A stretch of 64,000 nucleotides of DNA from Avena insularis (GCA_023614405.1 CM042689.1:284277533-284341532), one strand, 5' to 3'; counted from the first letter of the stretch, positions 47,486-58,810 are shown. Numbers and translations: made by a program. The notes: a model not told the origin generated them from the sequence alone.

Positions 47486-49367
47486 ATGGGGAAGTATCAT
47501 GATGGAAAGTTTCCTATTTTACCATCCACTACAAGAAGAAGTACAATTCTAAACACCTCTGCTGCTCTTGGTTCACCGTTTGTTGTAAGTAAGCTTGTTA
47601 CACCACCACCATATACACATCCTACTCACACTGCTACTACTGCTGAATCTGAAATTGCTACTGATGCTCATGATGTTAATTCTACTGTGCTTGATGAGAG
47701 TGGTTCATTAGGTCCTTTCCTATATGCTACTATTGCTAGAACTATATTGGGAAACACTAGAACTCCTAGTGAAGACACTATTACACCTGTTAGCTCACCT
47801 GAGTATAGAGAGAGTTATGATATTAATGATGGTTACATTGAAATGACTGATGAATTTATTGAAGAATATCGAAACACACGTGGTGCTAGTGCTATTAGGA
47901 GTCTCCTTGACAAACGTACTATTATACCTAAACTATCTCCTGATGCTAAGTTTGCTACTTCTCCCATAGACATTAAAGATACGGATTATGATTTCTCTCT
48001 TGATTTATCCTATATACACATTGTTGATAAAGAACCTTTTTGTGGGACTGAGAATGAAAGGGCTATGGCACATATGACTGAGCTTTCTACTATGAGTGCC
48101 TTATTTTCTGATGATGTTAAGATGCACACCTACTTTGTTGCTAAAATTTTCCCTTTTTTCACTAAAAGGAGAATCTAAAGCTTGGTTTAATAATTTACCT
48201 CATGGATCCATTAATAGCCCTGATTGCTTGATTACTACTTTCTTTCAGAAATATTTCCCTCCTAGTGCTAGACATGTTGTTTTGCAGAAATTTTTTGATT
48301 TTAAATAGGGAGAAGAGGAGAACTTTCATAAGTCATGGACAAGGTTATGTGCCTTGATTCATGCACATCCTAGATGTCCATTACCTAAAAATGACCTTCT
48401 TTATATATATTATAATGGACTAACTGATGAATCTAGGACATACCTCGATAGTTTTGCTGATTGTGTTTTCAGGAAAAGAACTCCTGCAGAAGCTGAAGAA
48501 TTAATGGCTAAAATAAGCAAGAAGAGGGGAGTGATTACAACTGATCCAATTACACCAGAGCCAATTACACCTGAGCCTACTACACCTGAACCAATTATGC
48601 CTGAACCAACTCCAACACCAACACCCAAGAAGAGAGGAGTGGTTGAATTAAATGATGAAGTGATGAAAGAAGCTAAGAAATGTCTTAAGGAGAAGGGTAT
48701 TAGATTTAAAGATGTGAAGAATTTACCTCCTATAGAAGAATTATGTAAGCCAATCTCCCACTCATCAACTATTGAGGTACACTCTCTCCAACACTTTGAT
48801 GAAGGTGATATTCCTTATAGTAAACCCCCTGATCAATGCCTAGAGGAACTTGACACTTTTATTGTTAAACAAGGTAATTTTAATAAACAAGTTCAGAATC
48901 AGTTATTAGAAAACTCTAGAGCTACTAATTAGTTGAAAGATATTGTGGAAATAACTGCTAATGATTTTAAAATGCTTGTTAAACACTTCCAAATGGTTCA
49001 AACTCAAATTGATCAACTTGCTAAGGTACAAAAAGATATGCTAGTTAATGCTTCTAGAGATAAACATGCTTACGGAATTAGAACTAGGAGTTGTGATGCC
49101 ACTCAGGATACCTTATATCCTAAGGGACATCCTAAAATAATTGAGCAGGATTCTCAACAAGCTGAAAATAGTGGTAGTCCTTCTAAGAGAAAGAAAAAGA
49201 AACATAAAATAGTTGAGGAACCTTCTGAACCTGTTGTAGGTCCTAATACTATATCTGTATCTGATGCTGAAAATGGAAGTGGTAATGATAAAAATGATGC
49301 TCCTGATAAGGAAGAAATTGAAGAAGAACCCGAGAAGCACACTAAGAACACTAAGTACACTAAGTAA
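47486..49367 (+). pseudogene. gag: Element E gag (Athila lineage), frameshift and stops
   Basis: Starts MGKYHDGKFPILPSTTRR; in-frame codons upstream to 47387 use a GTG and lie in the LTR/PBS, so they are rejected. A T/C-tract indel near 48155 shifts the frame. The next frame carries the Gag core (GESKAWFNNLPHGSI, FFQKYFPPSA), then TAG 48306-48308, the WTRLCALIHAHPRCPLP and LLYIYYNGLTDESR motifs and TAG 48930-48932. A P-T-E repeat region (EPITPEPTTPEP) follows the capsid part. The frame ends at TAA 49365-49367 after a K/E-rich tail. There is no zinc knuckle, as is usual for Athila-type Gag. Confidence 0.85.
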
Positions 49368-49502
49368 GATTTTATTGCTAATAAACATGGTAGTGAAAGA
49401 GAACCTTGGGTGTAGAAACAAATGCCTTTTCCCAATAAGAACACAAGTCAAAGGAAGAAGAACACTATAACAAGTTTTGTAAGTGGATGAAACCTTTATT
49501 TT

Positions 49503-50126
49503 TTGCAAATTCCTTTGACTGATGCTATTAAGATTCCTCCTTATTCAAATTATATGAAGGATATTATCTCTAATAAAAGGAAGATTCCTAATGAGGAAAT
49601 TTCTACTTTGCTTGCTAATTATTCCTCCAATGGTAAGGTTCCAAAGAAACTTGGTGATCCAGGTATTCCAACTATTCCTTGCTCTATTAAAAATAATTAT
49701 GTTAGAACTGCTTTGTGTGATCTGGGAGCTGGAATTAGTGTTGTGCCTTTTTCTCTCTACAAGTGACTTCAACTAGAAAAATTTATACCAACTGATATAT
49801 CTTTGCAAATGGCTGATAAGTCTACTACTAATCCTGTTGGTATAAGTGAGGATGTTCCTGTTCAAGTGGCTCATAATTTCTTGGTTTTAACTGATTTTGT
49901 TGTGCTTGAGATGCCTGAAGATAATATGTCTATTATTCTTGGGAGACCTTTTCTTAATAATGCAGGTGCTTTCATCAATTGTAATCAAGGAAAAGTAACT
50001 TTTAATATTAATGACAAAGAGCATATTTTCTATTTCGCCAAGAAGATTGATAAGAGTTATGGCCTGAATTCAATTGAAAATATTGAGGGCATCAAAGATG
50101 GAGAAATATATTGTCCCATTCCATAA
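49503..50126 (+). pseudogene. Element E protease region
   Basis: Same frame as the later part of gag. GIPTIPCSIKNNYV leads to a DLGAGISVVPFSLY active-site segment, the D-L/S-G-A type of plant Athila proteases. The flap and C-terminal landmarks are LEMPEDNMSIILGRPFL and AFINCNQGKVTF. TGA at 49764-49766 (CGA to TGA) breaks it after SLYK. It ends at 50126 before RT would begin; no RT-like sequence follows. Confidence 0.8.
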
Positions 50127-51038
50127 GAAAGTTTTGAAACTATTATGATTGGGACTATTGCTATCAAGATTGAGGTAACATAATCATTTTGTGAAATGCA
50201 AAGTTTTGTTTCATATAAAATTGTTTTGGTAACAAGACTTGATCAACCTTGTTAACAAAGGGATTTTAATGGATAAAACAATGCTTTCACAATGATTATC
50301 CTTGCTCACTTTTATTTTTCTCCTTTCCAATCTTTGCTCTTCGTCTTGTTCATCTTAGTTTTGCTAGTTGTTTGCTTTTTAGAGTGTCATAGAACTTCTG
50401 TAGTTTTGGTTTTGGTTCGCTTTTTGTGTCTTTCAAAAATCTTTTTCTGTGAGAAAATCAATTTTCATAACCTGAAAATTGGCCAAAAATAAAGTTTCCC
50501 GAAAAATTCTAGAAAAATCATATTAAATTTTTTCATGAAAAAGGGGCATACGGGCACTTGGAGTGACCTAGGGGGACCCACCAGGCTAGCACACCCCCAA
50601 GTGGCATGGCCAGCCCCAAGGCCCGCCTGGCCTAGGTGTGGTCCACCCCTGGCCCTCCACCTTGCCTCCTTCCAGCCAATTCTTTCTCTCTCCTGAAAAG
50701 CACCGGAAAAACTTTGCATAGCTCAAGTTCCTACTATTCTTGCTCCCGATTTTCAATCTCCTTGCTCAGCCCATCTTTGCTACCGATTTTTGGAGGGATT
50801 GCTCTCCGATATCTGCCTCCTCCGCTTGTCCAATTAGATTTTTGATTGGTGGATTGTATCTTGAGTATTTTGCTACTGTAGGTGACAGGTTGTGTGAGCT
50901 TGCATGCTTATTCTATGCTTAGAGATTTCATTTTGATGCATGTTTATCCCTATAGCAAGTTCCTATAGTAGTTCCCCTTCATTTATTAGCTTGGTAATCA
51001 CTTGGTTTGATGTTTGTCTAAATTTTTTAGAAAAGAAG
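50127..51038 (+). other. Element E non-coding spacer where pol would be
   Basis: No RT, RNase H or integrase motif in any frame. The spacer begins AT-rich, then at 50540-50850 becomes C-rich, with GGGGGACCCACCAGGC and splice- and leader-like TTGCTCCCGATTTTC. It also has TTTTCTGTGAGAAAATCAATTTTC, which echoes a stretch in the LTR of E near 33728-33750. It reads like a leader for the following ORF rather than decayed pol. Confidence 0.5.
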
Positions 51039-52153
51039 ATGAGTAAATATGAATTGAGTCAACATGAATTAAGGGTACCGGATATTATGAAAGTCCACCG
51101 CGAGGAGGAAGTTTTCCCTTCCATTTATCCATGCCCAGAATTCATGAGAGCTGCAGCGATATTTCAGGATTTCCAAACTCTGATTTCTAATGCAGGGTTG
51201 GAGCATTTTGTTGGAGAAGAACCTTACCAATATGTTAAACTAAGTATGTCTATAGTGTAGGACTTTCAGTTTAGTTGGTCCTTGCCTAATCCCATGGTCC
51301 ACTAGAAAATTTACAATATAGTTGTCAACCTCCTTTTGATGATTTTTGTGTAGGTATCAAAGTGCCACAGTGGGGTTCATGTGAGAAGATTAGAGAGAGG
51401 CCTACGCCACTCATGGATGTATATGCGGAAATTTTCCAAGGTTGCAACTTCTCAAAGGAGAGTGGTAAAATTCGGAATATTCATCTCCCATCCATTAGAT
51501 ATTTTGCCTATTTCATTGCCAAGTGTGTTCATGATAGGAAGACTGCTAGAAAATTATCTTCATTTGATCTAGCTTTTATCTCAGATGCTTTGAATAGGGA
51601 TAGAACTTATAACTTGGGTGCTTTGATAGCTTTACGTCTTGCTGCTAATCATGAGAAAGGTGGAATTTTTGGAGGTCTCATTGCCTCTCATTTGTTAGCT
51701 TTGCATGGTTTAGCGCCTCATCATTCAGACTTGCAGTTTCCCATAGAGAGACTTGTTCTCAATTCCATGGTACAACATAAATTTGTTTCTTCTTGGGCTA
51801 GTTTGAGCGAGTTATCTTATGAAATAACCTTTGTCAATAGTGGATGGAGAGGGGGTAAGACTGAGAAAGTAGTCCCTTCGCCAGCACCTGCTTTGTTTAA
51901 CTTTGATGCCATGAAAGGGTGGTCACTCACGGAGGAAGAACTTGACACATACATGGCGGAGCTCTCCCATCAAGAGGATAATGTTGGAGAGGATGCCGAA
52001 GATAATTCGGTTCAGCCCTCCAACATGGGGGATTCTTCATACCAGCAGCCCTCTTATGATTGGGGAGCTTCTTCTTCTTCATCACGAGGGCCTGATTATG
52101 ATCATTCCTACGATGATCCACTGGCTTGGGGATACTACCCGCGTTTTGATTGA
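51039..52153 (+). pseudogene. Element E third ORF (Athila ORF-1-like / env-position protein), frameshifted
   Basis: Starts MSKYELSQHELRVPDIMKV; TAG at 51258-51260, further stops and a frameshift to 51362 separate it from a 264-codon open stretch. That stretch has KIRNIHLPSIRYFAYFIAKC, a RDRTYNLGALIALRLA block and a GGIFGGLIASHLL block. It ends in an acidic, S/Y-rich tail (YDWGASSSSSRGPDY) with DPLAWGYYPRFD at the stop. The R-Y-F-A-Y and YNLGALIA motifs are what I recall for Athila-type non-enzymatic proteins of Triticeae elements. The role is unknown. No membrane segment or signal peptide is evident, so an envelope function is not supported. Confidence 0.6.
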
Positions 52154-52861
52154 TCTCCACTTAGGCCAAAAGCCTAAGCTTGGGGGAAGGTATACCGACA
52201 CCACACTCATCTACATATCATGTACAGTCGGTACTTTGTATATCCATGTTTCACTTTCTTTTTAGTTTTTGTTTCTGCCTTCCAAAACACAGAAAGACCA
52301 AAAATATTTTTGTTGTTTCTCTTTGGTTTGTTTCTTTGTCTTTCATCTTTGGTTTGCTATAAGAAAAATCCAAAAACATTTTGCTTTGTTTGCTTCTGCC
52401 TTCAGTGCTTGCTTTAAAAAAATCAAAAACCCAAAAATATTTGTTGTTCTTCTTTGGTTTTGTTAAGTTTGTTGCAGGGTTCAGCATCCTTCAGTGACTC
52501 CTTTGGAGTTTGGTTTCATGTTATTATTCAAGTCACACAAGTAAAGGCAATAATGATGATTAATGACAACTTGAGGTGTGGTAAGAGGCTAGTAATGAAC
52601 TTTATTTTTCTTCATTTTTGTACATATACTCATCATTGTGGGCATGCTTAGTTTTTTCATGTATGGTGTATGTATTTATTGGATGCTTAGTAGTTCTTGC
52701 TCTCTTATGATTAGCTCCAACTTGCTAATAGTTTGTAGCATGTCATATGAATGTTTGCTTGCATTGTTTGATTCATAACTTGGTATGACATTGTGGTATC
52801 CTCCTCTGAATGCTTCAATTGAAACGACTTGGCACATGCTCACGCATGCATATGACTGAAC
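52154..52861 (+). mobile_element. Element E 3' untranslated tail, ending at the junction with element C
   Basis: AT-rich, with GCCTAAGCTTGGGGGAAGG just after the ORF stop as in Athila elements. Imperfect repeats of CAAAAATATTTTTGTTGTT-like sequence occur between 52290 and 52460. There is no LTR start before the sequence switches to element C LTR near 52862. ORFs here are low-complexity. Confidence 0.6.
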
Positions 52862-53052
52862 AAATGGAGCCCAAATGGTTTAAAAGGGCCCCTGAATATT
52901 TTATAAACCTTACTAAAGTCTCTAGTATTTTTGAATTATTTAAAACATAATTCGAATGAAATTACAAAAGAGAAAACTAAAATCAGAAAAATAAAAACCA
53001 TTTGTGGAAAAATAAACAGCAGCAGCCACAGATGGGTCGTGGCCCATCTCCC

Positions 53053-53053
53053 T

Positions 53054-53089
<36 letters not shown>

Positions 53090-53094
53090 TGTGA
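53053..53094. repeat. Compound (CT)n(GT)n microsatellite
   Basis: About 19 bases of CT repeat followed by about 21 of GT repeat. The 3' LTR has only a longer CT repeat at the same place. Confidence 0.9.
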
Positions 53095-53292
53095 GAGCAG
53101 CAGCCAGCAGCCTAGGTCGGCCCACCCGGGGCCCAGGAGCCGGCCCGGTACCCCTTCGCCTCTCTTTCCCTTTCTTCTTCCTCGCTAGAAGGACGCCGCC
53201 ACGGAAGCTGCTCGCTATCGCCGGCACGGCCGTCCCTGCTTCGCCGCGATGATCGCCGCGAGGAGATTCGCGCTACCAATGCTATCGTCGTC

Positions 53293-53299
53293 TATAAGA
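53293..53299 (+). promoter_or_regulatory. Probable TATA box, element C 5' LTR
   Basis: TATAAGA in GTCGTCTATAAGACCCCTCC, preserved in the 3' LTR at 59441-59447. Confidence 0.6.
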
Positions 53300-53884
53300 C
53301 CCCTCCCCGCCGCCAGGAAGAACCCTAAATCTTATCCCTTTTAAAAGATTCTGAGTAGACGAGCCTCTTCTCTCTCTTGTTTACAAATAAAGATTGCTTT
53401 ATGCAAAAGAAAATCCAGAGAAAGCCTTTCTAGCCCGAGCATTTAGATACTAGGTTATCTAAGTCTTGCGGAGTACATTCCCGTACTCAGCTTTGCGCCA
53501 TTGTTGTTTTTCTACAGATGATCTATTTGCAACTGAAGGTGGCTTCTACATTGACATAGACGAGTAGTTGGGGGTCCCAGGTAGTAGCCTGAGGACTATG
53601 GGATGGACGTCACTTCTGTTTATGGCCTCTTAGGCCTTTTGCTATGTTGTTGTGTAGAACAACATATTTTCTTTCGCTATGTGATGTAATGTTGGGTCTA
53701 TGACCTCTGGTTTGTAATAACTCTAATATCATACTCTGTTAAGAGTTTAAACTTATGTTGTTGAATCCTTGAGTTCTGTAATGTTACCGAATCTTACTAT
53801 GATCTTCCATGATCAGATTTGAGCTTATCTTAGATGGTGATCTGAGGTTAGTTTAACCCTACTTCCAGGGGGTGCTACAGGTTT

Positions 53885-53896
53885 TGGTATCAGAGC
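53885..53896 (+). other. Primer binding site of element C
   Basis: TGGTATCAGAGC, exact initiator tRNA-Met complement, five bases after the LTR end. Confidence 0.9.
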
Positions 53897-54365
53897 AGGA
53901 CTACCTGTAGGAAACCCTTTTATTGGTCGATGTTTAGTCTAGAAGTTGACAAAACTATTTGAAAGTTAAAAATTATTTGCAGAAACTCTGACTAGGATTC
54001 TTTTTACTCCTTCTCTGGTGTGTTTCTGATGTTGGAGTTTTTCTTACCCTATTTGGTTTGAAAAGGTTTTCATTCCTTATCTTATATCTCAAAACTTTTA
54101 GGGTCGTGGTTTTGGGGTTGTTATTCTGAAGTACTCTGTACTTGGTTGCTATTCTCAGAGTTCCAAGATATCTTAGTTTTGCTTGGTGTGTAACATCTTA
54201 GCATTCCATTGTCATGGTTTGTAAGTCAGCTGGTTAGTGTATACATTAGTATGCTTTGATACTACCATGCTTGATAAGATGATACGTTTATATCAAGTAC
54301 TCTTTTTTCATCTTTACGTCTTGTTCCTTTTAATCCCTTGTCTAACTTTTTTTCGTTCTTTCGGG

Positions 54366-55426
54366 ATGGGTGACACCTCTCGTGCCCGTACCCGTGCTCA
54401 TGCACTTGGTTCTACAAATGAGGGTGAATCTTCCAACCTTCCTCCACCACCATCCATGGTTCAACTCATGGCCATGTATAAAACCAACCGTGCTGATAAC
54501 ATGAGGCTCCTTGAAAGGATTTAGCGCAACACTGCTCAACGCCAGAACAATCAAGTTGGTATCAAGGACTTCACACGCTCACTCCGCCAGTCTTCAGCTA
54601 TTCCGCTGAGCCACTTGATGCGGACTACTGGCTTTGCACCATGGAGCGCAAACTTCAGGTTGGTCATGTTGCTCAAGCTGATTGGGTGATTTTTGTTGCC
54701 TATCATCTAGAGGGAGCAGCTAACACCTGGTGGGAAAATTTCTTGGCTATGCAAGAAGCTCAACATGTTGTTACATGGCAAGAGTTCACTCAATCCTTCC
54801 GAGTTTACCATATTCCGGAGGGTTTGATGGATCAGAAAAGGGAAGAGGTCATCAAGATGAAGCAGGGCACTGGTTCGGTGTGTGAATACCAGCGCAACTT
54901 CAATCGTCTTGACTGCTATGCTACTGAAGAGGTCTCCACTAATGCTAAGAAGCAAGCTCTGTTCCGCAAGGGACTAGATCCTGAGGTTCGCCATGATATC
55001 CATCTCATGGAATTTGGTAACTTCCAAGGTCTTGTCAACAAGGCTATGAAGGCCAAGAGTGGAAACGTGGAGTAGGAAGAGACACGTAAGCGTCCTCAGC
55101 AGGGGTACAATAAGGCTAGTTCTAGCAATAATAAGCGTCCTGTCTTCGTGCCTTACAGTGCTATGCCACGTGCCACTTACACCCCAAGGTCTTCTGGATA
55201 TGCTCCTCATCCGAATGCTACTCCAAACAATGTTGGTGGATCAAATTATCCTGCTGCTGGTACTGGATCAGGCCTTATCTGTTTCAATTGTCGTCAGCCT
55301 GGCCACTATGCAAGAGATTGTCCTCAAAAGAGTGCTACTAAGAAGGCACAACCCCCAAAGAAGAATGACAAGTACCAAGGTGCTGGAAGAGGTTGCCTGA
55401 ACCATATCTCTGCTGAGGAGTCTTAG
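54366..55426 (+). pseudogene. gag: Element C gag, stops and frameshift
   Basis: ATG in CGGGATGGGTGAC opens MGDTSRARTRAHALGS. TAG at 54522-54524 and a frameshift near 54575 lead into the capsid region, with DYWLCTMERKLQVGH, AYHLEGAANTWWENF and a VCEYQRNFNRLDCYA segment. TAG at 55073-55075 follows. The same frame then gives a G/P/N-rich linker and one knuckle, CFNCRQPGHYARDCP, before TAG 55424-55426. Most stops fit CAG to TAG. Confidence 0.87.
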
Positions 55427-55780
55427 GAAGATCCAAGCATCATCATGGGTACGCTTCGTATCAATCAAATTCCAGCTAAAGTTTTATTTCAGTCTGGAGC
55501 ATCACATTCATTCCTATCACAAGATTTTTCTCAAATGCATGGGATAAGTTTTGAGGGGTTATCTGTTCCTCTGCTAGTTCAATCTCCTGGTTCTAGGTGG
55601 TGTTCCACCATGGTTAGTCATGGAATCTAATCGAAGTTGCATTTCAGCTTTTCCCCACTTCTTTGATTTCCCTCAAGCCAACTGACATTGACATCATCTT
55701 GGGCATGGATTGGTTGACCCGTTACCAAGCTATCCTCAATTGTACAACCAAGTCTGTGACTCTGACTATTCCTGCTAGCA
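55427..55780 (+). pseudogene. Element C protease region
   Basis: Continues in the gag frame as MGTLRINQIPAKVLFQSGAS; the active-site triad is Q-S-G, so the catalytic Asp is missing. TAA at 55628-55630, then a frameshift into 55663, where IDIILGMDWLTRYQAILNC gives the C-terminal protease landmark. Confidence 0.82.
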
Positions 55781-57305
55781 TAACAGTCAAGTACTGGACC
55801 GTAGGGTCACTATCTCCTTCAGCTGTTTCTATCCCTGAAGCAGAGTTGTATGCTCTTGAAGTTCTACCTCCACTAGAGATTCAAGATGTTTCCGTGGTAT
55901 GTGAATTCCCGGATGTCTTTCCCGAGGAGTTGCCTGGCATGCCACCTGATCGAAGTGTGGAGTTTGTCATAGAGTTAGTTCCTGGAACTGCTCCTGTTTC
56001 TAAAAGACCTTATCGTATGCCTCCTCATGAGCTTGTGGAGTTGAAGAAGCAACTAGAGGAGTTAGAAGGAAAAGGATACATTCAGCCCAGCAAATCTTCT
56101 TAGGGATGTCCTACCATCTTTGTTAAGAAGCGGGATACCAATATACCGCGTCTGGTTGTGGATTATCGCCCACTCAATGCCGTGACTATCAAGAACAAGT
56201 ATCCTCTCCCTAGGATCAACGATATATTTTATCAGTTAAGTGGTGCCACTGTATTTTCCAAAATGGATTTAAGGTCAGGGTATCACCAGATAATGATCTG
56301 TAAGGAAGATATTCCAAAGTCTGCTTTCACCACTCGTTATGGTCTTTACGAGTATACAGTCATGTCCTTTGGTCTCACCAATGATCTAGCCACTTTTATG
56401 CGGCTTATGAACTCTGTCTTCATGGAGTATTTTGACAAGTTCGTCGTGGTCTATATCGATGATATTCTGGTCTATTCCAAAAATGAATAAGAGCATGTTG
56501 AACATCTTCGTTTGGTGTTGACAAAACTTCGAGAACATCGTCTCTATGCCAAGTTCTCCAATGTGAGTTCTAGTTACAAGACCTCGTATTCCTTGGTCAT
56601 GTTGTTTCTGCCCAAGGGGTTGCTGTTATTCCTGATAAGGTCCAAACTATTCTTGACTGGGAGTCTCCTAAATCCGTCAAGGATGTCCGAAGTTTTCTCG
56701 GGATGGCTGGATATTACCGTCGATTCATCGAGAAATTCTCCAGGATTGCAAAGCCGATAACTAATCTTCTTAAGAAGGATAAGAAGTTTGAATGGTATGA
56801 TAAGGCTGAAGAAAGCTTCCAGATGTTGAAAACCAAGTTAACAACTACTCCGGTGCTGGTTCTTCCAGACACTAGCAAAGACTTTGTTGTCTTCTGCGAT
56901 GCTTCCCACCAAGGTCTCGGATGTGTGTTGATGCAAGATGGGCACGTGGTGGCTTATGCCTCCCGTCAGCTAAAACCACATGAGAACAACTACCCAACTC
57001 ATGATTTTGAGCTTGCAGCTGTTGTTCATGCTCTTAAGCAATTGCGACATTACCTTCTCAGTAGTCGTTGCTAGTTATACTCGGATCATCAGAGTCTAAA
57101 GTATCTTTTCACACAACCTAATTTGAATCTCAGGCAAAGAAGATGGTTGGAACTCATCAAGGACTATGATTTGGGTATCAACTATCAACCTAGGAAAGCC
57201 AATGTCGTTGCTGATGCGCTAAGTCGTAAGTATTATTGCAACAATTTGATGATCAAACAATCTCAACATTCTCTTCATGAGGAATTTGCTAGATTGAATC
57301 TTTAA
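55781..57305 (+). pseudogene. Element C reverse transcriptase and RNase H
   Basis: RT begins after EFPDVFPEELPGMPPDRSVE. TAG at 56101-56103 (TGG to TAG) falls in the SSWG-type motif. The palm shows [10 protein letters not shown] and an intact [15 protein letters not shown] at 56488-56490 and a one-base loss near 56563 shift the frame. The connection [14 protein letters not shown] and RNase H follow: [28 protein letters not shown] and [11 protein letters not shown] at 57072-57074 interrupts it and the frame ends at 57305. Confidence 0.9.
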
Positions 57306-58779
57306 GTAGTTCCTCGTGGATTCCTTTCTACCCTTGAAGTGAAATCTTCCATAGAGGATGAAATCAAGCTTTCTCAGAAATATGATTCTGAAATTGTTGA
57401 GATCAAAGGGAACATTGCTAGCAGAGTTGCTAAGTGTTTCTCTGTTGATAAACAAGGTGCTGTCTACTTTGGTAACCGTCTGGTAGTGTCAAAGAGGACA
57501 AAGTTGAGGGATTTAATTCTCCAATAGGCTCATGAATCACCTCTTTCTATCCACCCTAGAGGTACCAAGATGTATCAGGATCTTCGTCAAAGATTCTGGT
57601 GGTCTGGTATGAAGAAGAATATCGTTTTTTTGTTGTTGAATGTGACGTTTGCCGTCGCGTCAAAGTTGAGCACCAAAGACCCGCTGGTCTCCTGCAACCA
57701 CATAAAATACCCGAGTGGAAATGGGATGAGGTTGGTATGGATTTCATCACTGGTCTTCCTAAGACTCAAAAAGGAAATGACGCCATCTGGGTAATCGTTG
57801 ACTACCTGTCCAAGGTTGCTCACTTTCTACCTGTTCGCGAGAGTATCAATGCTAGTCAGTTAGCAGATCTATATATATCTCGAATAGTTGTTCTTCATGG
57901 GATTCCAAAGAAAATTGTCTCTGACCGAGGGAGTTTGTTCACCGCAAGGTTCTGGAAAACCTTCCAAACTGCTATGGGAACTCGCCTCTCCTTCAGTACA
58001 GCTTATCATCCTAGTACCGGTGGCCAGACCGAAAGAGTGAATCAAATCCTTGAAGACATGCTAAGAGCGTGTCTCATATCTTTTGGTAAGGACTAGGAGA
58101 AATACCTTCCTTTTGCTGAATTCTCCTACAACAACAGCTACCAGTCCAGTATAGAAATGGCATCTATCTAGTTCTTATATGGAAGAAGCTCTCATACTCC
58201 TTTGAACTGGTCAGAAACCGGCAAAAGAAAGTTCTTTGGTCCGGATATAATCTAGGAAGCAGAATATCATGTTCGTATCGAGATCGTTTGAAAACTGCTC
58301 AGTCTCGCACGAAAAACTATCATGATCATCACCATCAACATGTTGAATATGAAGTTGGTGATCAGGCTTATCTTCTGGTCACTCCTTTAAAGGGTGTCCA
58401 TTGTTTCGACATCAAAGGAAAACTAGCTCCTTGCTATGTTGGTCCTTTTCGTGTTCTGTCCAGGCAAGGTAATATCGCATACAAGTTGGAGTTGCCTGCA
58501 AATTTCCCTGAGGTACATGACGTCTTTCATGTGTCTCAACTCAAGTGTTGCTTCAAAGACCCTGTCCGTGGTGTTGATCACCAAACTCTTGATCTTCAGA
58601 AGGATCTAACTTATCTTGAGTATCCTGTTTGTATTCTTGATGAAACCGAGCGCAAGACTCGTCGTCAAAACATCAAGTTTCTGAAAATTCAGTGGTCTCA
58701 CCACTCTGAGGATGAAGCAACCTGGAAACGAGAAGATCGTCTTAGATCTGAGTACGCTGCCTTCTTTTCTAAAACTTAG
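57306..58779 (+). pseudogene. Element C integrase with chromodomain
   Basis: The N-terminal HHCC region (HPRGTKMYQDL, then CDVCRRVK) spans a frameshift near 57620. The open stretch 57599-58096 holds the core with GMDFITGLPKTQ, IVSDRGSLFTARFW and GGQTERVNQILEDML, so all three acidic residues remain. Stops follow at 58094-58096 (TGG to TAG) and near 58170 and 58252. The final stretch 58288-58779 has the C-terminal GPFRVL domain and a chromodomain ending IQWSHHSEDEATWKREDRL. Confidence 0.9.
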
Positions 58780-58801
58780 GAATCTCGAGTCGAGATTCTT
58801 G

Positions 58802-58810
58802 TAAGGGGGG
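58802..58810 (+). other. Polypurine tract of element C
   Basis: TAAGGGGGG, six bases before the TGTAACAGCC start of the 3' LTR. Confidence 0.75.

Larger units (their letters stand above)
33596..52861 (+). mobile_element. Element E: Sabrina-like Athila-lineage retrotransposon without RT/integrase, truncated at its 3' end
   Basis: 5' LTR (33596-34589 plus 47013-47395), tRNA-Asp-type PBS, gag, protease, then a non-coding gap and an Athila-type third ORF. There is no RT, RNase H or integrase. It is interrupted by element B. It lacks its 3' LTR: the sequence passes into the truncated 5' LTR of element C near 52861. The LTR start (TGATACATCC), an internal ACTGACGCTGTTTTCAGCAG stretch, the LTR end and the PBS resemble the Triticeae Sabrina group, which is itself described as lacking pol (recalled). 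Naming is tentative. Confidence 0.8.
52862..53879 (+). repeat. Element C 5' LTR remnant (about 1.0 of 3.46 kb)
   Basis: Matches the 3' LTR from about 59008, so the first ~190 bp are missing. At about 53335 it jumps from the equivalent of 59480 to 61722, removing ~2.24 kb, with CTTATC at both ends of the missing piece. It ends GGGTGCTACA before the PBS. Confidence 0.88.

Noticed and set aside
49113..49508. 131-aa minus-strand ORF rich in Phe/Leu/Ile
   Set aside because: It is antisense to the K/E-rich end of element E gag, so a compositional shadow.
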